A DNA stretch of 64,000 bases, from assembly GCA_020718185.1 (NCBI GenBank), contig DYSP01000004.1, forward strand, positions 1 to 64,000. The letters are read 5' to 3'. Under the pieces are notes generated by a model that had not been told where the DNA came from, ran no database searches, and was given only the letters and a program-made list of their open reading frames with translations. Source of the DNA: Candidatus Odyssella sp. (GTDB taxonomy: Bacteria > Pseudomonadota > Alphaproteobacteria > Paracaedibacterales > Paracaedibacteraceae). The translations under genes and the position numbers were made by a program. Below are positions 8,061 through 16,048 of the stretch, piece by piece (the first letter of the stretch is position 1; each line of letters starts with the position of its first letter).

Positions 8061-8915
8061 CTATTGATTGATTTGGACAAGCCTATCAAGGTCACGACGT
8101 TGACGTTTGTTATAGTCACCATCATTGCCTTTAACATCCATTGCTTGCGGCGTAAGATTCGCTAATGATTCCGCTGTTTTTTCAGTGTCTTCTGGAGGCT
8201 TTGACGTTGTCACAACAACTGCATTTGGCTGAGGTTGTGACTGAAGTGCAGGCGTGGGCTGATTTGGATTCAAGAAATTTTGCACGGCTTGTGATTGATT
8301 ATTAACAACGCTATCCGTGACGATATTTTGAGCAGCATTAGCCAAAATATTTTCCAATGAGTCAGCCTTAGGATTTAAGACAGGGGCGTTGGGCTGCGTT
8401 TTAGACATCGATTCTGATTGTTGTGTTGCAATAAATTCGCGTACATTTTGGGGCAACCAAATAATTAAATTATCCGCAGCACGGCGAATCATCGGGGTAA
8501 AACGCGCCATCTGAATTGTGCTTGATTGATTAGGGCGTAAGGTAAAGGTACTGAAAAGAATTTCTATACTGCAAACAATGACAACCGCCCGAACAATACC
8601 AAATGAGACACCAAGCGCGCGGTCAATGCTGCCCAAATTGCTACGCTTAACTGAGTTTGAAACGGCACCACTAATCAGACTAAAGATAATTAAAAAGATG
8701 ATGAACAAAACAACTGCAGTTACCGCATCGGCAATCATTGGGTTAGCAATGTGGCCTCTGGCGATGCCGCCCATCAAGGGAACCGCGATATAGGTGGCAA
8801 GCGTTGAGCCAAACCATGTAAAAAGACCCAAGATTTCACGAGTAAATCCACGCATAAATCCTGCTAAACAGGAAATACCAAACACAATTAGAATGGCGAT
8901 ATCCACCGAATTCAT
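8061..8915 (-). CDS. cvpA: CvpA family membrane protein
   Basis: A 284-residue protein. The N-terminal half has four hydrophobic helices and the CvpA signature VDIAILIVFGISCLAGFMRG with FTREILGLFTWFGS, followed by a region with GSIDRALGVSFGIVRAVVIV. The C-terminal 110 residues are Gln/Asn/Pro-rich and probably disordered. This fits the colicin V production family, linked to envelope homeostasis and, in alphaproteobacteria, often found near radA and purF. It is followed on the same strand by no close partner and preceded by radA 30 nt away, so radA-cvpA likely form an operon. The biochemical role of the family is not settled. Confidence 0.85.
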   Translation of the reverse strand: MNSVDIAILIVFGISCLAGFMRGFTREILGLFTWFGSTLATYIAVPLMGGIARGHIANPMIADAVTAVVLFIIFLIIFSLISGAVSNSVKRSNLGSIDRALGVSFGIVRAVVIVCSIEILFSTFTLRPNQSSTIQMARFTPMIRRAADNLIIWLPQNVREFIATQQSESMSKTQPNAPVLNPKADSLENILANAAQNIVTDSVVNNQSQAVQNFLNPNQPTPALQSQPQPNAVVVTTSKPPEDTEKTAESLANLTPQAMDVKGNDGDYNKRQRRDLDRLVQINQ

Positions 8916-8945
8916 CGAATCAACTCACTTTGTTTTTTATCATAC

Positions 8946-10322
8946 TTACTTGGTTTCAATATGGGACTGATTGCGATAAATGTCCAATAATTCTACCGTA
9001 TATCCTAAATTTTGTTGATTAAGTGTGGATTTTGCATCAACAATTTTGCTGCGATTGGCAAAAAAACCTGTCTCAAACCCTAGCTTTTGACTTTCTTTAA
9101 TACGCAAATCTGTTTGATGAACAGGTCTAATTTCTCCCGATAACCCAATTTCACCAAAAAAGACACTTTGAGGCGGAGAAGGAATGTTGGTTAAGGCAGA
9201 AACAAGCGCTGCTGCTACGGCTAAATCGGCGGCAGGTTCATAGATTTTAAGACCGCCAGCAATATTTAAATAGACATCTTTATTCGCAAACGAAACGCCG
9301 CACCGCGTTTCTAAAACTGCAATAATCATTGAAAGTCGACTTGAATCCCAGCCAACGGAGGTGCGTCGCGGTGTTGCTAAATAAGAAGGAGCCACAAGCG
9401 CTTGAATTTCCATCAAAATAGGTCGCGTTCCTTCAATACCTGCAAAAATAGCCGATCCACTAACAGGAAATTCATGATTATTTAGAAACAATGCTGAAGG
9501 GTTGAGAACTTCTTGAAGACCAAGCCCCGTCATTTCAAAAACACCAATTTCGTCAGTGGCGCCAAAGCGATTTTTAACAGAGCGTAAAATCCGGTAATGA
9601 TAATTTCGATCACCTTCAAAATACAACACCGTATCCACCATATGCTCTAGAACGCGAGGACCTGCAATCACCCCTTCTTTGGTTACATGCCCCACTAGAA
9701 CAACGGTGATATTTTTTTTCTTAGCCATATTAATAAGCTCATACGTGCAAGCACGCACTTGCGATACAGTGCCGGGTGCAGAATCTACTCCTTCACAGGT
9801 AAGCGTTTGGATAGAGTCAATAATGGCAATTTGCAATTTTTCTGGATGTGATTCAATGGCTTGAACAATTTCTTGAACATTTGTTGCTGCGGCCAACTGC
9901 AAGGCAGAGGTGTGATGAACGTTGAGGCGTTTTGCCCGCATTCGAATCTGCGAAACTGCTTCTTCGCCAGAAATATACACGCATCCGCCATGATGGGAAT
10001 AAGCAGCCACCACTTGTAATAAAAGAGTTGATTTACCAATGCCCGGGTCACCCCCAACTAGCAAAACAGACCCTGGAACAAGACCACCACCACAAACGCG
10101 ATCAAATTCCCCTAGGTTTGTTTGAAGGCGTGGCAGGTCTTCTGATGCTGCATCAATGGCGACAAATTGGGTGTGAGGCTGCGGTGAGAAGGTTGTCTTT
10201 TTCGCTTGAACAATTTCTTCTGTAAGAGTGTTCCACGCACTGCACCCTTCACACTTTCCACCCCATTTTGAATGCCATGTACCGCATTCTTGACAAACAT
10301 ATTTGACTGCTGCTTTTGCCAT
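8946..10322 (-). CDS. radA: DNA repair protein RadA
   Basis: The 458-residue protein has all RadA landmarks: an N-terminal four-cysteine zinc finger (CQECGTWHSKWGGKCEGC), a RecA-like ATPase with Walker A GGDPGIGKSTLL, the RadA-specific KNRFG motif in LRSVKNRFGATDEIGVFEM, and a C-terminal Lon-protease-like domain (GVSFANKDVYLNIAGGLKI). RadA is a RecA-related helicase that processes recombination intermediates and branch migration in the cytoplasm. It is 30 nt upstream of cvpA on the same strand, a common alphaproteobacterial arrangement. No anomalies seen. Confidence 0.97.
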   Translation of the reverse strand: MAKAAVKYVCQECGTWHSKWGGKCEGCSAWNTLTEEIVQAKKTTFSPQPHTQFVAIDAASEDLPRLQTNLGEFDRVCGGGLVPGSVLLVGGDPGIGKSTLLLQVVAAYSHHGGCVYISGEEAVSQIRMRAKRLNVHHTSALQLAAATNVQEIVQAIESHPEKLQIAIIDSIQTLTCEGVDSAPGTVSQVRACTYELINMAKKKNITVVLVGHVTKEGVIAGPRVLEHMVDTVLYFEGDRNYHYRILRSVKNRFGATDEIGVFEMTGLGLQEVLNPSALFLNNHEFPVSGSAIFAGIEGTRPILMEIQALVAPSYLATPRRTSVGWDSSRLSMIIAVLETRCGVSFANKDVYLNIAGGLKIYEPAADLAVAAALVSALTNIPSPPQSVFFGEIGLSGEIRPVHQTDLRIKESQKLGFETGFFANRSKIVDAKSTLNQQNLGYTVELLDIYRNQSHIETK

Positions 10323-10555
10323 TGCTTATTCTTTGTTAAAAAACCTTTTACCATACTATAAGGGAAGTGAGGACATAGATAAATCTATAAGTTTAAAAGA
10401 TCATTTGGCACTCTTTATGCATAAATATGAAGAATTTACAGATATATAGGATTTATCAGGTACTTTTCAGGAAAAAAAGCTTCAATTTCAAATTGCCAAA
10501 CATCAATCTTTTTTATATCTTATTGCAAATACAAGATTTGAATACAGAGATCGTC

Positions 10556-11509
10556 ATGTTTACTCGAATATTCTATATACTAATCTACTGCTCATTTTTA
10601 TTGGAATTTCCTAATTTATCTCAAGCCGCGGATAATGATATTATACAACAGGAAAAGCAAGGTAAACTATGTCCTTCAAAATCAAAGATTATCGACATAA
10701 ATTTTTGGGAAGAAGACTTAGAAAGTTCATGGTATATAGCTATTAACTATCTTTCGTATATGGAGAAAAATCGCGCAACCCTTGAAACTAATAAAGATTT
10801 TTTAAATTGCGTAAGAGCTTCTTTTCTTCGAATAAATTATAGATTGATAGATTCTGCTGATCTTCAAGGACAAGCTGTTACTGTTAGAAGGTTTGAGCCT
10901 CTTCTTGCAATGCTTCTAGATAATCAAATCTTTCCTATAGGATCATTATGGTTAAAAGAATTATCTGAAATTTATGCAGATTTTGATTGTGATAACGGAA
11001 GAATGTACATTCAGAATCGTGAATCTCCACCAAGATTCTTGACAAGACTACCTTCTTCTTATCAAGGCACTTATTTATTAATTGGAGGAGAAAGAAACAG
11101 TGACAACCCTCATCAAGATAAGTTCATTATTAATATAGATAAAAAACAAAACCCTGACATGCTGGCAGATGGAGGAAGTGAACATACTTTCACAATTTTT
11201 CCTGATAACAAATTTGAAGAAATCTTTTTTGATCATATAGGCCATGTAGCTTTAACCGGAGAAACTTCTGGAGATGCTTTACAAGAATGCTATAGAATTT
11301 TGAAAGTCGGGAGTTTTTTCAAATTCAAAACAGAACATGGTCCTAAAGGTTACTATACAGATTTATTAAACAGTAAAGGAATACTAAGCACAATAAGGGC
11401 TAAGTTAACTGAAAAAGGTTTTAGTAACGTAAGGGTTTATTTAAGAAAAGAGACAAATCCCGAATGGACGACTAATCCTTTTTATATTGAAGCAGAAGCA
11501 GCTAAATAA
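10556..11509 (+). CDS. Exported methyltransferase-like protein
   Basis: The ATG at 10556 opens 317 residues with a Sec signal peptide (FTRIFYILIYCSFLLEFPNL, cleavage near SQA-AD). The in-frame ATG at 10427 would put a 43-residue extension before it, so the later start is preferred. The C-terminal half resembles a class I SAM-dependent methyltransferase core. TYLLIGGERNSD takes the place of motif I, FIINIDKKQNPD is an acidic-loop-like strand, and TIFPDNKFEEIFFDHIGH plus ALQECYRILKVGSFFKF mirror the PFPDNSFD and EIYRVLKPGG pattern of UbiE-type enzymes. The glycine-rich motif I is poor, so activity is doubtful. A methyltransferase fold with an export signal is unusual. No partner gene is evident. 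Confidence 0.55.
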   Translation: MFTRIFYILIYCSFLLEFPNLSQAADNDIIQQEKQGKLCPSKSKIIDINFWEEDLESSWYIAINYLSYMEKNRATLETNKDFLNCVRASFLRINYRLIDSADLQGQAVTVRRFEPLLAMLLDNQIFPIGSLWLKELSEIYADFDCDNGRMYIQNRESPPRFLTRLPSSYQGTYLLIGGERNSDNPHQDKFIINIDKKQNPDMLADGGSEHTFTIFPDNKFEEIFFDHIGHVALTGETSGDALQECYRILKVGSFFKFKTEHGPKGYYTDLLNSKGILSTIRAKLTEKGFSNVRVYLRKETNPEWTTNPFYIEAEAAK

Positions 11510-11591
11510 GTAAGATAACATGTATAATTAGCACTTATTTAATAATTGCTTGTTAAAATATAATCTCAAATAAAGATGATGAGGGATGGCC

Positions 11592-12341
11592 ATGCATAAA
11601 CATATTATAGGGCTTATTTTTGTAAATATCCTAAATACAGGAACGGCCTTGGCTGATTCATGCCCTGAAACAATCAGTATAACACAACTTTCTTCGCTTA
11701 ATACTGACGGGCAGATTATCATCAATGATGTCTTGTTTGATGCTATAGATCGAGAGAACATTAAGGCGATCACCCCCAGCATCTACCATCTTTCTTCTTG
11801 GACAGCATTAGCGAAACTACGTAAGAGTGAGATTATAGACAATCATCTTTCCTGTCATTATGGATATAAAAGCAGTGTAGGGAATGTGACCGCTAAACTA
11901 GATAATAGTCCAAAAGAAGCACTTAATGAAAAGTACGACTATACATTTACTATTAGACATCAGTTGTCAACAATAGAGTCTCCCGTTACAACGACAACTG
12001 AAACAACAATTGAGACTGTAGAAAAAGACGTCCCTACAGATGATAGTTTGAATAAGTCCTCAGCGACAACAACCACTGAAATAAAGACTGAGACAATAAC
12101 TGAATTGCCTCCGATAGAGACAATTGTCATTACAAAAGAAGAAATTGCCAAGAACATAAACTTGCGTAATAATTTAGAGCTTCTTAACATAAAGAATTTA
12201 AAAGTCACAGAAAAAATAGTTGATTTACAATATAAATTGCTTGTTGCACAAGCTAACAGCAATTCAATAGATCTCACTGAAATTAATCAAGCATATGAAT
12301 ATATTAAGCAATACTTTGTGAATAAGCATAACCAGTTATAG
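11592..12341 (+). CDS. Secreted protein with Thr-rich linker and C-terminal helix
   Basis: The start at 11592 is chosen because GAGGG lies six bases upstream; it gives MHKHIIGLIFVNILNTGTAL, a signal peptide. The mature protein (about 225 residues) has an N-terminal region with two cysteines, a repetitive Thr/Glu linker (TTTTETTIETVEKD and SSATTTTEIKTETITEL, roughly residues 135-180) and a C-terminal helical, coiled-coil-like segment (AKNINLRNNLELLNIKNLKV). I do not recognise a family. It lies 80 nt after the exported methyltransferase-like gene and ends before a clear terminator at 12368. Confidence 0.55.
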   Translation: MHKHIIGLIFVNILNTGTALADSCPETISITQLSSLNTDGQIIINDVLFDAIDRENIKAITPSIYHLSSWTALAKLRKSEIIDNHLSCHYGYKSSVGNVTAKLDNSPKEALNEKYDYTFTIRHQLSTIESPVTTTTETTIETVEKDVPTDDSLNKSSATTTTEIKTETITELPPIETIVITKEEIAKNINLRNNLELLNIKNLKVTEKIVDLQYKLLVAQANSNSIDLTEINQAYEYIKQYFVNKHNQL

Positions 12342-12367
12342 TGTGTTGCGGATATTCCACGTGGTGT

Positions 12368-12395
12368 AGAGTGTCGTGGGTGGCGACATTCTTTT
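12368..12395 (+). terminator. Rho-independent terminator
   Basis: AGAGTGTCG and CGACATTCT form a stem around a seven-base loop, followed by TTTTAT. It lies 27 nt after the stop of the secreted Thr-rich protein. Confidence 0.7.
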
Positions 12396-12592
12396 ATACT
12401 ATCAATATTTTAAATCTTTTATAAGATTTTCTGAAATAAGTTTAAATATCTGAAAAAGAAATGTTCGTCCCAGAGAAATAAAACCATCTTTTCCCTTACC
12501 AATTCTTTTCTAAAAAAAGTAAGTTGAATTTATTAATTCCTGATTTTCCTTTACAGATTTCAGAATTTAAGTTTTATAAAAAGGAGAAACTG

Positions 12593-13036
12593 ATGAATAT
12601 AAAAACACAAACTTCTGCATGCCTGTTAGCTCTATTATTGAATACGGCTGCATTTTCTTCCACAAGTACTGTGCTACAAGATAAAAACGCGGCAATGTCG
12701 TCTGGCACAGTGAATGTTATCAATGAAAATTTTAAAGACTTGGTTGTTATCATTGCAGCACAAGGCAACACGCCAGCTGGAAATACGCTTGTCACCTACG
12801 ATCAAAAAATTGGGGCAGGAGAAGAAACAAAATTTAATATCAGGTATTTAGGTGGGGCTCAATTTTATTCTATTACCGGATTTCTTGTTAAAGGAACTAC
12901 AGTGCCGTTCACCACAAGCACCTGTACAAACTTAAATGTTGACCAACATTACAAAGTGACTTTTACAAAAATTGATGATGTTGTTGCACATTGCAAAGCA
13001 CAATTGCTTGATGAAGCAGGTCAAATTGTGAAATAA
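12593..13036 (+). CDS. Secreted protein of unknown function
   Basis: The ATG at 12593 follows a strong AAGGAG site and starts a 147-residue protein with a signal peptide (NIKTQTSACLLALLLNTAAF). The mature part is rich in beta-type alternation (VNVINENFKDLVVIIAAQG, AQFYSITGFLVKGTTVPF) with two cysteines that could pair. No domain is recognised. A compact extracytoplasmic beta protein is the most that can be said. A terminator at 13071-13105 closes the unit. Confidence 0.6.
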   Translation: MNIKTQTSACLLALLLNTAAFSSTSTVLQDKNAAMSSGTVNVINENFKDLVVIIAAQGNTPAGNTLVTYDQKIGAGEETKFNIRYLGGAQFYSITGFLVKGTTVPFTTSTCTNLNVDQHYKVTFTKIDDVVAHCKAQLLDEAGQIVK

Positions 13037-13070
13037 AATAGCTTCTCTAATAACTTCTATCGTGTATCAT

Positions 13071-13105
13071 AAAAGCAATTCCTTTATTGGGGTTGCTTTT
13101 GTTTA
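13071..13105 (+). terminator. Rho-independent terminator
   Basis: AAAAGCAATTCC pairs with GGGGTTGCTTTT around a short loop and is followed by a T-rich tract (GTTTATTTC). It sits 35 nt after the stop of the secreted protein and before the GST gene start at 13147, which argues against the longer GST start at 13087. Confidence 0.75.
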
Positions 13106-13146
13106 TTTCAACAAGTGCAACCCAAACCAAAAAGCAGAGGCAACGA

Positions 13147-13770
13147 ATGACCATTACCCTTCCTATTTTGTATTCTTTCCGACGTTGTCCCTATGCTATG
13201 CGCGCACGATTAGCTCTTTATTCAGCAAAAATTGTGCATGAGCATCGCGAAGTTGATTTAAAAAACAAACCTCTTGCGATGTTAAAATTATCTCCTAAGG
13301 GGACAGTACCGGTATTGCAGTTAAAAGAGGAACGTGTTCTTGAACAAAGTTTAGATATTATGAATTGGGCTCTTAAAACCCCTGCTTTATCTGTAGAAAA
13401 CACACACCTCATTAGCGAAAATGATACCACATTTAAACAAGCATTAGATCGATATAAATACCCGGGCAGATATCATGAAGAACTTGGGGAAAACTATCGC
13501 CTTACATGTGAACGATTTTTAAAAAAAATTGAAGGCTCACTTATGCCTTTTTTGGCAGGAAATACAATAACCCTTGCTGATATGGCGATATTCCCGTTTA
13601 TTAGGCAATTTTCCATGGTTGATCTTGATTGGTTTGAAGAACAGACTTACCCGAGATTGAAAACTTGGCTAGCCTTTTTTGCTTCGAGTTCTTTGTTTGA
13701 ACAAGTTATGCAAAATTACTCACCATGGTCTGCTGTAGATCAACCAACTGTGGTGACATTTAACGAATAA
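13147..13770 (+). CDS. Glutathione S-transferase family protein
   Basis: A 207-residue protein with an N-terminal thioredoxin-like GST domain (LPILYSFRRCPYAMRARLAL, where the Cys-Pro-Tyr site resembles omega/zeta-type GSTs; then LSPKGTVPVLQL with the cis-proline and LEQSLDIMNW with the glutathione-binding region). A helical C-terminal domain includes GNTITLADMAIFPFIRQF. The family conjugates or reduces glutathione adducts in the cytosol. The start at 13147 is chosen over 13087 because an upstream terminator hairpin covers 13071-13105 and AGAGG precedes 13147. The precise substrate is not predictable. Confidence 0.85.
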   Translation: MTITLPILYSFRRCPYAMRARLALYSAKIVHEHREVDLKNKPLAMLKLSPKGTVPVLQLKEERVLEQSLDIMNWALKTPALSVENTHLISENDTTFKQALDRYKYPGRYHEELGENYRLTCERFLKKIEGSLMPFLAGNTITLADMAIFPFIRQFSMVDLDWFEEQTYPRLKTWLAFFASSSLFEQVMQNYSPWSAVDQPTVVTFNE

Positions 13771-13876
13771 TAGTTTCTAGCTCCCTATTCCCTTTAAAGT
13801 ATTGATTCAAAAGAGCAGAAGCATAAATGTGCATGACCAATAACGGCTTCACTTTATGCTTCCGGAATAATGACAA

Positions 13877-14137
13877 CTAGTCTTTTTCCTTGCTTCCACC
13901 AAAACAAGAAAAACATGAAGATTTCTTCTTTTTCGTTGGCACTGTGGTGTGTTCGTCAATCACAGTTGGAGCATCATCCCCTTTTGGCTGTGAAATGGGT
14001 TCATCATCTTTTACAACAACTGTTTGTGTTGATAGGGAAGTAGTCGGATCTTCTATCACTTTATCTTGGTCAGCAGCGTAAGTCATTGATTGGATAGCTA
14101 AAAGGGAAACGGCAAGAATCATGCATTTTTTTAACAT
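13877..14137 (-). CDS. Small secreted protein with polybasic and cysteine-rich C-terminus
   Basis: The ATG at 14137 gives an 86-residue protein with a signal peptide (KKCMILAVSLLAIQSMTYA). A short acidic, Thr/Pro-rich mature chain follows, ending in PTKKKKSSCFSCFGGSKEKD. The track-length form starts 30 nt earlier, but the later Met begins the natural signal peptide. The tail combines four lysines with two closely spaced cysteines next to phenylalanines. In eukaryotic membranes such patterns can be palmitoylated or help membrane attachment; that is only a suggestion here. No family recognised. Confidence 0.6.
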   Translation of the reverse strand: MLKKCMILAVSLLAIQSMTYAADQDKVIEDPTTSLSTQTVVVKDDEPISQPKGDDAPTVIDEHTTVPTKKKKSSCFSCFGGSKEKD

Positions 14138-14293
14138 ACTATTGAACTCCATAAACAAATAAAACACTTCTCTTAATGAGAGTGAAAATAGGGTACGAAA
14201 TAATTATTAGACATTTCTTTTTGAAAAATCCATCTATTTTATTTTAAAATTTTGGTAAATAATGAATAAATTATTTTAAATATGCTCCAAAAT

Positions 14294-14320
14294 AGTTCTG
14301 TGAATTATCTTCACAGAACT
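14294..14320. terminator. Perfect 11-bp stem-loop between csrA and the secreted-protein gene
   Basis: AGTTCTGTGAA and TTCACAGAACT form a perfect stem with loop TTATC. On the minus strand it lies about 130 nt after csrA and is followed by CTATTTTG, a weak U-tract, so it may end csrA transcription. A regulatory stem is also possible. Confidence 0.45.
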
Positions 14321-14341
14321 ATCACTTTCACAGGGGGAGAA

Positions 14342-14401
14342 ATGAAAGCTTTATATAATCCTCTTAATAGTGGACGATTTAAACGTCCGTATCAAAATTA
14401 A
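14342..14401 (+). CDS. 19-codon ORF with strong ribosome-binding site
   Basis: GGGGGAG lies a few bases before ATG at 14342 and the ORF encodes 19 residues (MKALYNPLNSGRFKRPYQN). The strength of the ribosome-binding site is unusual for a chance ORF. It sits in the gap next to a perfect stem-loop and opposes csrA. A small peptide or leader peptide is possible; no homology is recognised. Confidence 0.25.
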   Translation: MKALYNPLNSGRFKRPYQN

Positions 14402-14448
14402 ATTCTACTTTCATTTTTTTCTTTGATTTTTTTACATTTTTTTTATTA

Positions 14449-14709
14449 TCAGCACTTTTCTTTGAGCTGTTTAGTGAATGATTGCAAGCTTTGCGTCAAA
14501 TTATCATCTGCAGTAACAGATACGGCAGCAAGTTTATTTTCTTGTTCAATCCGATCAAACACTTCTTTGCGCAAGACTTCTACGCCAGTGGGATAAGAAA
14601 AGCTCAGCTTTACACTATTGCCTTTTATTTCAGTAACGGTGACAACAATTTCTTTGTCAACAACGATGGATTCGCCCAATTTTCGCGATAAAAATAGCAT
14701 TTCATTCAC
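14449..14709 (-). CDS. csrA: Carbon storage regulator CsrA
   Basis: The first 60 residues are a clear CsrA: MLFLSRKLGESIVVDKEIVV followed by VTEIKGNSVKLSFSYPTGVEVLRKEVFDRI, aligning to the RNA-binding beta strands and the VHR-type site (here VLRKE). A 30-residue tail follows that is absent in most CsrA proteins (total 86 residues). The true start may be the Met four codons in. CsrA binds GGA in mRNA leaders; in many bacteria it controls flagellar genes, which fits its position divergent from flgB. The conserved binding Arg (VLRKE) is present. Confidence 0.88.
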   Translation of the reverse strand: MNEMLFLSRKLGESIVVDKEIVVTVTEIKGNSVKLSFSYPTGVEVLRKEVFDRIEQENKLAAVSVTADDNLTQSLQSFTKQLKEKC

Positions 14710-14745
14710 AATTAAATAATTTTATATTTACATTTTACACATATT

Positions 14746-14760
14746 TTAATTTTTTATTAA
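14746..14760. promoter_or_regulatory. Candidate CtrA-type site (TTAA-N7-TTAA) in the csrA-flgB gap
   Basis: TTAATTTTTTATTAA fits the CtrA palindrome exactly. It lies 60 nt upstream of the flgB start and 37 nt upstream of csrA, a good promoter position for both. CtrA controls early flagellar genes in related bacteria. The local AT content makes a chance match quite possible. Confidence 0.45.
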
Positions 14761-14819
14761 TTACTTTTTTTTAACCTGAAAGAAGATCGCTATAAACCGT
14801 TATAATAGGTAGAAAATGT

Positions 14820-15176
14820 ATGTTTGAACCTACAAAACTTTTAACTCTTATGGCCAATAAATTAGAATGGCATAAGGAAATGACCCATCGCATTGGTCAT
14901 AATATCGCCAATTCTGAAACGCCCGGGTTTAAGCGAGTTGATCTGAAAAGTTTTAATGACATTTTAAAATCAAACGCTTCATTATTTAAAAAAAATCAGT
15001 CTTCTTTAACGCCGATTATGCCGATCAATAATCGTCATCAAATTCAAACACGCGATGAAGTTAAGCGTGATGTTGAGTCGATGATCATGGCGGAAAATTC
15101 TGTGAATCACCAAGCGAACCTTCAGCTTTATAAAAAATATTTGGGGTTAATGAAAACGGTAGTTGCCAAAACATAG
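14820..15176 (+). CDS. flgB: Flagellar basal-body rod protein FlgB
   Basis: A 118-residue proximal rod protein. The N-terminal helix motif KEMTHRIGHNIANSETPGFKRVDLKSF is the signature of the FlgB/FlgC/FlgF/FlgG family, and the C-terminal VESMIMAENSVNHQANLQLYKKYLGLM is the matching helix. It is shorter than typical FlgB (about 130) but complete at both ends. It forms the rod crossing the periplasm. It starts the flgB-flgC-fliE cluster; flgC follows 22 nt later but is broken. Confidence 0.93.
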   Translation: MFEPTKLLTLMANKLEWHKEMTHRIGHNIANSETPGFKRVDLKSFNDILKSNASLFKKNQSSLTPIMPINNRHQIQTRDEVKRDVESMIMAENSVNHQANLQLYKKYLGLMKTVVAKT

Positions 15177-15198
15177 GTTTATCAAAGAGGAGATTTAA

Positions 15199-15634
15199 AT
15201 GAGTTTTAGTGGAAATATTTCTGCTCCTTTATCAAAATCGCTGTTGGTTTCAGCACGAGGAATGGACGCGCAAGGAGCTAGATTTTTAGCCATTTCCCAA
15301 AACTTGGCTAATGCGTCGACGCGCCCTACTGCTCCTGGTCAAATGCCTTATCGTCGAAAGTTAGTAAGTTATACAAACCGGCTCGATTTTAAAAAAGGGA
15401 TTAATCTGATTCATTTAAAACCGATGCAGTTTGTAAATCACCGTTTAAATCGGTTTATGACCCCACTGACCCAGCAGCAGATGCAAAAGGGTATGTTCAG
15501 AATCAAACGTTAAGCCGTTGATTGAAATGGCCGACATGCGTGAGGCAGGCCTAACCTATGATGCCAACTTAAAAGCTTATGAACACTCTCTTGGAATGCT
15601 TAATAATACCATTGGGCTTTTAAGAGCCACGTAA
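15199..15634 (+). pseudogene. flgC: Flagellar rod protein FlgC with two frameshifts
   Basis: The intact-frame part (104 codons, to 15513) has the family N-terminus (SARGMDAQGARFLAISQNLANASTR). It then loses frame after HRLNRF. The next frame continues the protein as YDPTDPAADAKGYVQNQTLS, and a third frame ends it with PLIEMADMREAGLTYDANLK and a stop at 15632-15634. Each jump is explained by loss of one base in a short run (TTTT to TTT near 15455, CCC to CC near 15515). All parts of FlgC are thus present in three frames. flgB and fliE on either side are intact. Either real decay or base-calling errors could explain it. Confidence 0.85.
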
Positions 15635-15659
15635 AATATCTAACTTCAAGGAATATGTT

Positions 15660-15980
15660 ATGGCACTCATTAGTCCAACATCAACTTTTGCAAACTATCA
15701 ACAAATCTTGGGAATGGGCAGCATGAAAGGTGCAAGTGAATCACAAGCTGCAGCTACGGCCGGTCCTAGTTTTGATGATGTGATGAAGAAAACATTTGCG
15801 CAAACAGCTGATTCTTTACGCCAACATGACAAGTTATCGATGGAACATGCGATTGGCAAAGAAGATCCAACCAAAATAATTACCAGTGCCGCAGAAATAG
15901 ATGTGACTGTCAATACAGCTGTTGCTTTACGTGATAAGTTTGTGGCTCTTATTGATACGCTTCAAAAAATGCAAATTTAA
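15660..15980 (+). CDS. fliE: Flagellar hook-basal body protein FliE
   Basis: A 106-residue FliE: SFDDVMKKTFAQTADSLRQHD in the middle and the conserved C-terminal IDVTVNTAVALRDKFVALIDTLQKMQI. FliE joins the MS ring to the rod. It follows flgC by 25 nt on the same strand in the common flgB-flgC-fliE order. The reading frame is intact, in contrast to flgC. Confidence 0.93.
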   Translation: MALISPTSTFANYQQILGMGSMKGASESQAAATAGPSFDDVMKKTFAQTADSLRQHDKLSMEHAIGKEDPTKIITSAAEIDVTVNTAVALRDKFVALIDTLQKMQI

Positions 15981-16048
15981 GTTGATTTCTACTGGCTTAT
16001 GCTGAAAGGTATGTGTATCAATTCATTTTTAAATAGCAACACAATCGT

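Noticed and set aside
9679-10225. Plus-strand ORFs inside radA.
   Set aside because: They are shadows of a complete and well-conserved RadA.
10427-10555. N-terminal 43-residue extension of the exported methyltransferase-like gene.
   Set aside because: A clean signal peptide begins at the later Met at 10556; the extension would bury it.
13087-13146. Longer start for the GST gene.
   Set aside because: The upstream terminator stem covers 13071-13105 and the GST fold begins at 13147.
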